From contig JAKSDQ010000193.1 of assembly GCA_022360015.1 (NCBI GenBank), positions 1-56,657 on the forward strand: 56,657 nt of DNA, written 5' to 3'. The notes under the pieces are model-generated. The model did not search any database and was not told the DNA's origin. It saw only the letters and a list, made by a program, of their open reading frames with translations. The stretch is from Cytophagales bacterium (GTDB taxonomy: Bacteria; Bacteroidota; Bacteroidia; Cytophagales; Cyclobacteriaceae). Of the stretch, positions 52,204 through 56,657 are shown in pieces. Every line of letters begins with the position of its first letter. Position 1 is the first letter of the stretch. The position numbers and the translations under genes were made by a program.

Positions 52204-54339
52204 TCATTTCTTAAAGTCCAGTATTTTTACTTCAAGAGGTGCAAGCGTAACGGTCAGTTGATCTCCATAAGTTACCACTTTTCCGGAGAGTTCCTGGCCG
52301 TTATGCAGTGGTGAGGCGACCTTATAGCTTATTTTTGTGTTTTTTAATCCGAAAGTCCTGTCAAGGGTAATGGTATAGGTTCGCTCTTCTTTTGCCGGAT
52401 TGTGAAAGGATACATAGCCTCTGCTATCCTTCCAAGCGGTGTAACCATAGATTTCGGATTTCCCGGGAGGACCTCCATGCATTTTGACGTTTTGGAAGGT
52501 TGGGAATACGTCGTAAACCCATTTGAGGCCTTCAGCCATCACGTCCCAGTCTTGTTCGGAGAGGTTTTCAGTTTTGATATAGAATTCTATGAAGCCTGTA
52601 CCCCGGGAGAAATTCATGAAGAGATATTCCCTGAACTGCTCTTCGGATTCGCCGGTTTTTACTTTTTTGGGTTCATGGTTGAAGATGGCATGCATGGGAT
52701 ATTTGGTGTTTTCTTTTACCCAGATGTCGTGATAGATGCCATCCCGGTAAACCAACTCTCCGGAGCGCCCATCTCCCACCGCTCCATCATCGGCATTGAT
52801 AAGCCATACCAGATCTACATGTTGTAACCACCAGGGACTAAGATAAGCGCCATTGGTGATGGCCATAAATACCTCGGGGTTGATCTGGGATACTTTGGTG
52901 AAAATATCGATGAGGCGTTCGGTACCTGCAACGAGGTAGTAGGTTTTGAGTTCATCGTATTTGCTGTCATTCAGCCTTGGATCGGTACTGGAAAATCCTG
53001 TGGTGTTGAGTTGGGGCATGGCGGGGGTTCCCCTGCCATGGAGCTCGAAAGCGCGGGTATAGAGATGACCGAATATACCGTCGAATTTGAAGTAGCTGAT
53101 ACCTTGCCGGGCGAGCTCGAGGGTTCGTTCTTCAAATGCGGACATATATTTAGGGCCTGCCATGGACATGGAGAAATCGAGGCTTTCATAGCCTTGTTTA
53201 CCCAGTTTTTTTACCATGCGGTTGGCCCCAAAGAAGCAGCCGGGACTGTACCAGAGACCAAGCGTGCCGCTCTGAGATTTTACGAGTTCGTGGCTGCTTT
53301 TAAAATTGGGATCAAATCGGTCGGTGTTGATTTTCCATAGTTTGTCTGACCAGTCGGCTTCTTTGGAGAAGCTGTCCTGCCAACCATCGTCGATGACGTA
53401 GGCATCAATGGGTTTGCAACCCCTTTCCCCGACAAGTTCCCGGTACATTTTTTTGACGCTTTTCTGAAATTTTTCCCGGTTAACGGATTGGCCAAAGTCA
53501 AACCAGGAGTTGTATTGTACCTGGAGCCTAAGGGGGCGTATTTTGATATCATTAATGTAATTGTAGAATGCATCATCAATGTATCGGTAGTTATCAGCCA
53601 CTCCTACCACGGATCTGTATGTGCGGTAGGTCTGACCGGCTGTTATTTCCTTTCCCCATAAGTACCCGCAATTGAGCTCCCTATCTTCTACATAGTTGGT
53701 AGAGGCGGGAAATTCGACACCCCAAAAGGTGGCACTAGTAGTGGTGTAGAGGGGTTGTCCTAACCCAAACTTGTAATCAGTCACATTACCCGGCCTGTCG
53801 GGTTTATAGCCAGTGGGTGTAGTTATGAGGTTCATAGACCGGGCAGTGATCTGTTTGAGTTTGTAAGGCTGGAAGGCGTCTTCGAAGGTGTGGGTTTCAA
53901 TATTAATCTGTTCCAGGGTAAGGTCCTTGCCAGGGGTAATTTCGAGGTATTTACGCATGTAAGGTTCGTCTTCAGCTAACTCATAGTGTACAGTAACCAA
54001 AAGGTCGTGGGCAGCATTTTGCAGATCAAACGATAAACCGCTCAGACCGGCTTTATTGTATTCGGAGATAGATTTTACCTTAAAGTCTTTGGACGTAAGC
54101 AAATGATCGGTTCCTACTTCGCCAGTACCTTTTGAGATCCGGATCTTGAATTCATTGCTGTTTTTAATGGGGATCTCTTTTCCTGCCATCTTATTTATAA
54201 AAGTCTTGGTGCTCAACGTACCATGAGTCACGCTGAGCGTGCGGGAAAGATACTGATTGCTGAGGGTGTGATCTTGTTCAGGTGCACAGCTTATCGCTGC
54301 AACCAGGGAAATTAGTAAGAAGTATAGTATGGATCTCAT
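52204..54339 (-). CDS. Alpha-galactosidase-like glycoside hydrolase (GH36-like), lipoprotein
   Basis: 711 residues from the ATG at 54337-54339 (MRSILYFLLISLVAAISCAP; lipobox AISC). N-terminal beta-sandwich to about 270, then the catalytic barrel: YVIDDGWQDSF, GLWYSPGCFFG, GISYFKFDGIFG with the presumed nucleophile aspartate at about 418, and VWLINADDGAVGDGRSGE as a candidate acid/base region. C-terminal beta-sandwich ends LAPLEVKILDFKK. The fold and motifs fit clan GH-D (GH27/31/36). With the next gene it forms the enzymatic part of a PUL. Confidence 0.82.
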   Translation of the reverse strand: MRSILYFLLISLVAAISCAPEQDHTLSNQYLSRTLSVTHGTLSTKTFINKMAGKEIPIKNSNEFKIRISKGTGEVGTDHLLTSKDFKVKSISEYNKAGLSGLSFDLQNAAHDLLVTVHYELAEDEPYMRKYLEITPGKDLTLEQINIETHTFEDAFQPYKLKQITARSMNLITTPTGYKPDRPGNVTDYKFGLGQPLYTTTSATFWGVEFPASTNYVEDRELNCGYLWGKEITAGQTYRTYRSVVGVADNYRYIDDAFYNYINDIKIRPLRLQVQYNSWFDFGQSVNREKFQKSVKKMYRELVGERGCKPIDAYVIDDGWQDSFSKEADWSDKLWKINTDRFDPNFKSSHELVKSQSGTLGLWYSPGCFFGANRMVKKLGKQGYESLDFSMSMAGPKYMSAFEERTLELARQGISYFKFDGIFGHLYTRAFELHGRGTPAMPQLNTTGFSSTDPRLNDSKYDELKTYYLVAGTERLIDIFTKVSQINPEVFMAITNGAYLSPWWLQHVDLVWLINADDGAVGDGRSGELVYRDGIYHDIWVKENTKYPMHAIFNHEPKKVKTGESEEQFREYLFMNFSRGTGFIEFYIKTENLSEQDWDVMAEGLKWVYDVFPTFQNVKMHGGPPGKSEIYGYTAWKDSRGYVSFHNPAKEERTYTITLDRTFGLKNTKISYKVASPLHNGQELSGKVVTYGDQLTVTLAPLEVKILDFKK

Positions 54340-54391
54340 TAGTCGTTTTTTGTTTATTGATGATCGTTGTTGTTGAAAATAGGCCACTCGA

Positions 54392-54625
54392 TTATTGAAT
54401 GATGATTTCCGGTTTCAATGCCCTTTTCATAATCTCATCCTCCGCTGTGATGATATGATAAAAAAAGCCCCACCTGGATGATATCAACTGCTCCGGCCAG
54501 GTAAGATCCATGACGTCTTTATGGGCTTGTAAAGCTTTCCCCATAAATCTCCTGACCTGATAGATCAAGTATCTTCAGTTCCACCTTACCTGGCCAAGAC
54601 AGGTAAAGCCTGAAAGCAATTCATG
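54392..54625 (-). pseudogene. Degraded type IX secretion C-terminal domain
   Basis: In shifting frames the minus strand encodes FRLYLSWPGKVELKILDLSG, QEIYGESF, then SYLAGAVDIIQVGLF, and FYHIITAEDEIMKRALKPEI ending at TAA (54392-54394). This is the pattern of the Por/T9SS sorting domain (beta-strand, LxxxxG, GxYxYxI). At least two frame changes and no preceding gene. Remnant of a secreted enzyme that stood between susD and the GH36-like gene. Confidence 0.55.
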
Positions 54626-54698
54626 AATGACAACATCATCAAATAAAATAATACCAGATATTAATAAACATGCACTCTTTTCCGTTAGTTACCATGGA

Positions 54699-54739
54699 TT
54701 TAAAGGTCACCCTCACTTGAATGTAAGGTGACCTTTAAA
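54699..54739 (-). terminator. Hairpin terminator downstream of susD
   Basis: TTTAAAGGTCACC at 54699-54711 is the exact complement of 54727-54739. It lies 9 bp beyond the susD stop on the minus strand. It would end or attenuate the susCD transcript before the hydrolase genes. Confidence 0.75.
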
Positions 54740-54747
54740 ATGAAAAA

Positions 54748-56493
54748 CTAGAATGTTGGATCGAACGTACCACCCCAATCCACATTTTGCTCCAGGTTCC
54801 CATTTCTTTGTAGCTGATTCAGTGGGATCGGAGCGAAATAATAACTTTCCGGAATTTCATGCCGGACAAATGCAGCATTCAGGATTGGTACAACTTCGTA
54901 ATCAAAATCGGTGGGCAGGTAATCAAACGGACCTCTGGGATCCGTAGCCGGATCAATGCCGGATTTTAAAGTCGATCTTAATCCGGTTTCTGTTTCCCCG
55001 TTTAAATCTGTCAACCTTCTCCACCTTTTCAAATCCCAATATCTTTTTCCTTCATAGGCAAATTCAATGTATCTTTCATTGTATATTGCCTCTCTGATAG
55101 CCTCCCGAGAGGTGATACCGGCAAGCCCGTAATCATTACCGGCGCCTGGTTCTATTTCAGCCCTTTCCCGGATTTGTTTAAGCACATCGAGGGCATCAGC
55201 GCCTCTTCCCATTTCATTGGCCGCTTCTGCAAAATTCAGGAGCACTTCCGCATACCGGATTTCAACCCAATCGACATCATTCAATGCTACCTGCTCTACA
55301 ATAAGCTCTTCCTGAAGTCCTTTTCTTGTGTAAAATCCTGTTCTTCCAAATTCAAATGATTCATCAAATCCATCTTGCGGATCAGCTAGAACAGCGTCAG
55401 TATACTGCCTTCTGCCGGTTATACCACTTAACTCGAAAATGGCTCCATTGTATACTACATTCGTATAAAATCTCGGATCCCTGTTCTGCCAGTAGGTTTG
55501 TAGATCATAAGGATAGGTTGGCGAGCTTCCGGGCGCGTAACCATCCGCCATCGGGTAAGCCTCCACGTGTTTCCATACCGGCTGGTCACCTCCGGTTGCA
55601 TTCCTCGATTGGCTAAGTGGGCGTACTAAATCTTCCCTTCTGCCGTTAGACCGGTCGGGATCTGTAAACTTAATAGTCAGGACTGCCTCCGTATTTCCTT
55701 CATTACCAACCGACCATATGTCTGCATAAGTATTGTTCAGGCTAAACCCCATACTTTCCAATTGTGTCCTGGCTGTCTCGGTGGCTGTCAACGCCGCTGC
55801 CCAGTATTGATTAGAGAAAGGTGCTACCGGGTTGAAAAGAGGGCTGGCCATATATAAGGCCACTCTTCCTTTGAAAGCCAATACGCTGGCCAAACCAATT
55901 CGCCCCTTGTCATTTTCAGCAAATTTTTTTCCATCCAGCAATATTATTGCCTCATCGAGATCAGATAATATGGCATTGAATACCTCAAGCGTAGAGGCTC
56001 TTGGCACTAAAAGATCATCATCTAATCCCTGATATTCAAGCAACAACGGGACACCGCCATAGACCCTCACCAGGTTGAAATAACTCCAGGCCCTCAAAAA
56101 CAAAGCCTGACCAACAATGGTATTTCTTGTATCGCTTTCCAGGGAGCCACCATCAATTTCGTTGAGCAAAATATTGATACTTCTAATATCCTGGTATTGA
56201 TTGTCGAATGCACCACTCCATGCATGACCGATTTCTGTTATTGCATTCGGGCCAAAAACGCCAATAGTTTCATCGGCAGGATGTCCGCTTTCAATAGCGC
56301 TACTGCCCGCAGGCCATGCGGCTGGCATAACGTCATTGTACAGATTGGTCAGGTAGGCATTGGCCAACTGAGGATCATTCCAGGTAGCGTTAGGGTCAAA
56401 TGCTCCAAGATTTTTCACATCTAATACATCAGAACAACCTGACCAAAACACGATTGTTATTGATAATAATATAATTCTTAAAATATTGTTCAT
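54748..56493 (-). CDS. RagB/SusD family nutrient-binding lipoprotein
   Basis: 581 residues with lipobox FWSGC (C20). Longer than the copy at 8407-9810 and of the subclass with N-terminal SDVLDVKNLGAFDPNATWND. TPR scaffold: GQALFLRAWSYFNLVRVYGG and YAEVLLNFAEAANEMGRGAD; late REAIYNERYIEFAYEGKRYWDLKRWR; C-terminus IPLNQLQRNGNLEQNVDWGG. Complete. It starts 12 bp after the SusC stop, and the two GH-D-like hydrolases follow, so the ligand is most likely an alpha-galactoside-containing glycan. Confidence 0.95.
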   Translation of the reverse strand: MNNILRIILLSITIVFWSGCSDVLDVKNLGAFDPNATWNDPQLANAYLTNLYNDVMPAAWPAGSSAIESGHPADETIGVFGPNAITEIGHAWSGAFDNQYQDIRSINILLNEIDGGSLESDTRNTIVGQALFLRAWSYFNLVRVYGGVPLLLEYQGLDDDLLVPRASTLEVFNAILSDLDEAIILLDGKKFAENDKGRIGLASVLAFKGRVALYMASPLFNPVAPFSNQYWAAALTATETARTQLESMGFSLNNTYADIWSVGNEGNTEAVLTIKFTDPDRSNGRREDLVRPLSQSRNATGGDQPVWKHVEAYPMADGYAPGSSPTYPYDLQTYWQNRDPRFYTNVVYNGAIFELSGITGRRQYTDAVLADPQDGFDESFEFGRTGFYTRKGLQEELIVEQVALNDVDWVEIRYAEVLLNFAEAANEMGRGADALDVLKQIRERAEIEPGAGNDYGLAGITSREAIREAIYNERYIEFAYEGKRYWDLKRWRRLTDLNGETETGLRSTLKSGIDPATDPRGPFDYLPTDFDYEVVPILNAAFVRHEIPESYYFAPIPLNQLQRNGNLEQNVDWGGTFDPTF

Positions 56494-56505
56494 TTTACCA
56501 GGGTT

Positions 56506-56657
56506 TTAAAATGAGAAATTAATCCCTCCGGAGAAGGACTTGAAGATGGGATAGGAATCCAAAGTTTCCTGTTCCGGGTCGTATTCATCAAATCCGGAGA
56601 TAACAAAGAGATTGGTACCATTCACAAACACTGTAAATCGTTCAATGCCTATTCTGG
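56506..56657 (-). CDS. C-terminal end of a SusC/RagA TonB-linked transporter (partial)
   Basis: 50 codons to the window edge: TVFVNGTNLFVISGFDEYDP, then YPIFKSFSGGINFSF and TAA (56506-56508). This is the terminal beta-barrel strand typical of SusC. It precedes susD by 12 bp. Everything upstream, including the plug and any STN domain, is outside the window. Confidence 0.9.
   Translation of the reverse strand, partial: RIGIERFTVFVNGTNLFVISGFDEYDPEQETLDSYPIFKSFSGGINFSF

Overview
The window is chromosomal DNA of a marine or soil-type Bacteroidota, most likely Cytophagales (Fulvivirga-like). Evidence: AT-rich intergenic DNA, four SusC/SusD-type genes or remnants, ECF-sigma/FecR pairs, a degraded C-terminal domain resembling a type IX secretion sorting tail, a tRNA-Leu promoter of the TTTG / TAnnTTTG type, DUF1501/PSD1 genes and RHS repeats. 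No plasmid, phage structural or CRISPR genes were seen.

Layout. 1-5 kb: tail of an efflux adaptor, an ABC ATPase, a wrecked FtsX-type permease, PhoH, an SAM hydroxide adenosyltransferase, small genes and tRNA-Leu(CAA). 5-6.5 kb: two tandem paralogous small genes and three large imperfect inverted repeats. 6.5-15.1 kb, minus strand: an intact locus with ECF sigma, FecR, SusC, SusD, a TlpA-like thioredoxin and a DsbD-alpha-like protein. A hairpin separates the regulatory pair from susC. 15.8-27.6 kb: a partly decayed defence and mobile-element island. It holds a serine-recombinase stump, a frameshifted helicase-nuclease, an IS21 fragment, a compact restriction-modification operon (XRE, amino-methyltransferase, Bpu10I-like endonuclease), a broken HicBA pair, a Fic protein and two fragments of OLD/AAA-type ATPase genes.

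27.6-40.4 kb: a LuxR-type regulator, an orphan FecR, then an ECF sigma factor with a TPR-bearing anti-sigma factor. A secreted TPR-CHAT protein lies about 6.3 kb further on. Between them is a five-gene minus-strand operon (31.7-37.3 kb) encoding a DUF1611-like P-loop NTPase, an ABC exporter, a DUF2490-type outer-membrane protein, an HTTM-DCC fusion and a small membrane-anchored protein. The same 33-bp double hairpin sits at each end of this operon. This is the best candidate in the window for an undescribed system.

40.5-49.1 kb: a poly-aspartate lipoprotein, a PhyH-like dioxygenase, a DUF1501/PSD1 cytochrome pair, then a gene graveyard (ParE, XRE and RHS fragments). Several breaks there are in-frame TAA codons. 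49.1-56.7 kb: a polysaccharide-utilisation locus with two large GH-D-clan-like (alpha-galactosidase-type) hydrolases, SusD and the end of SusC.

All calls rest on reading the sequence and recalling protein families; no database search was run.
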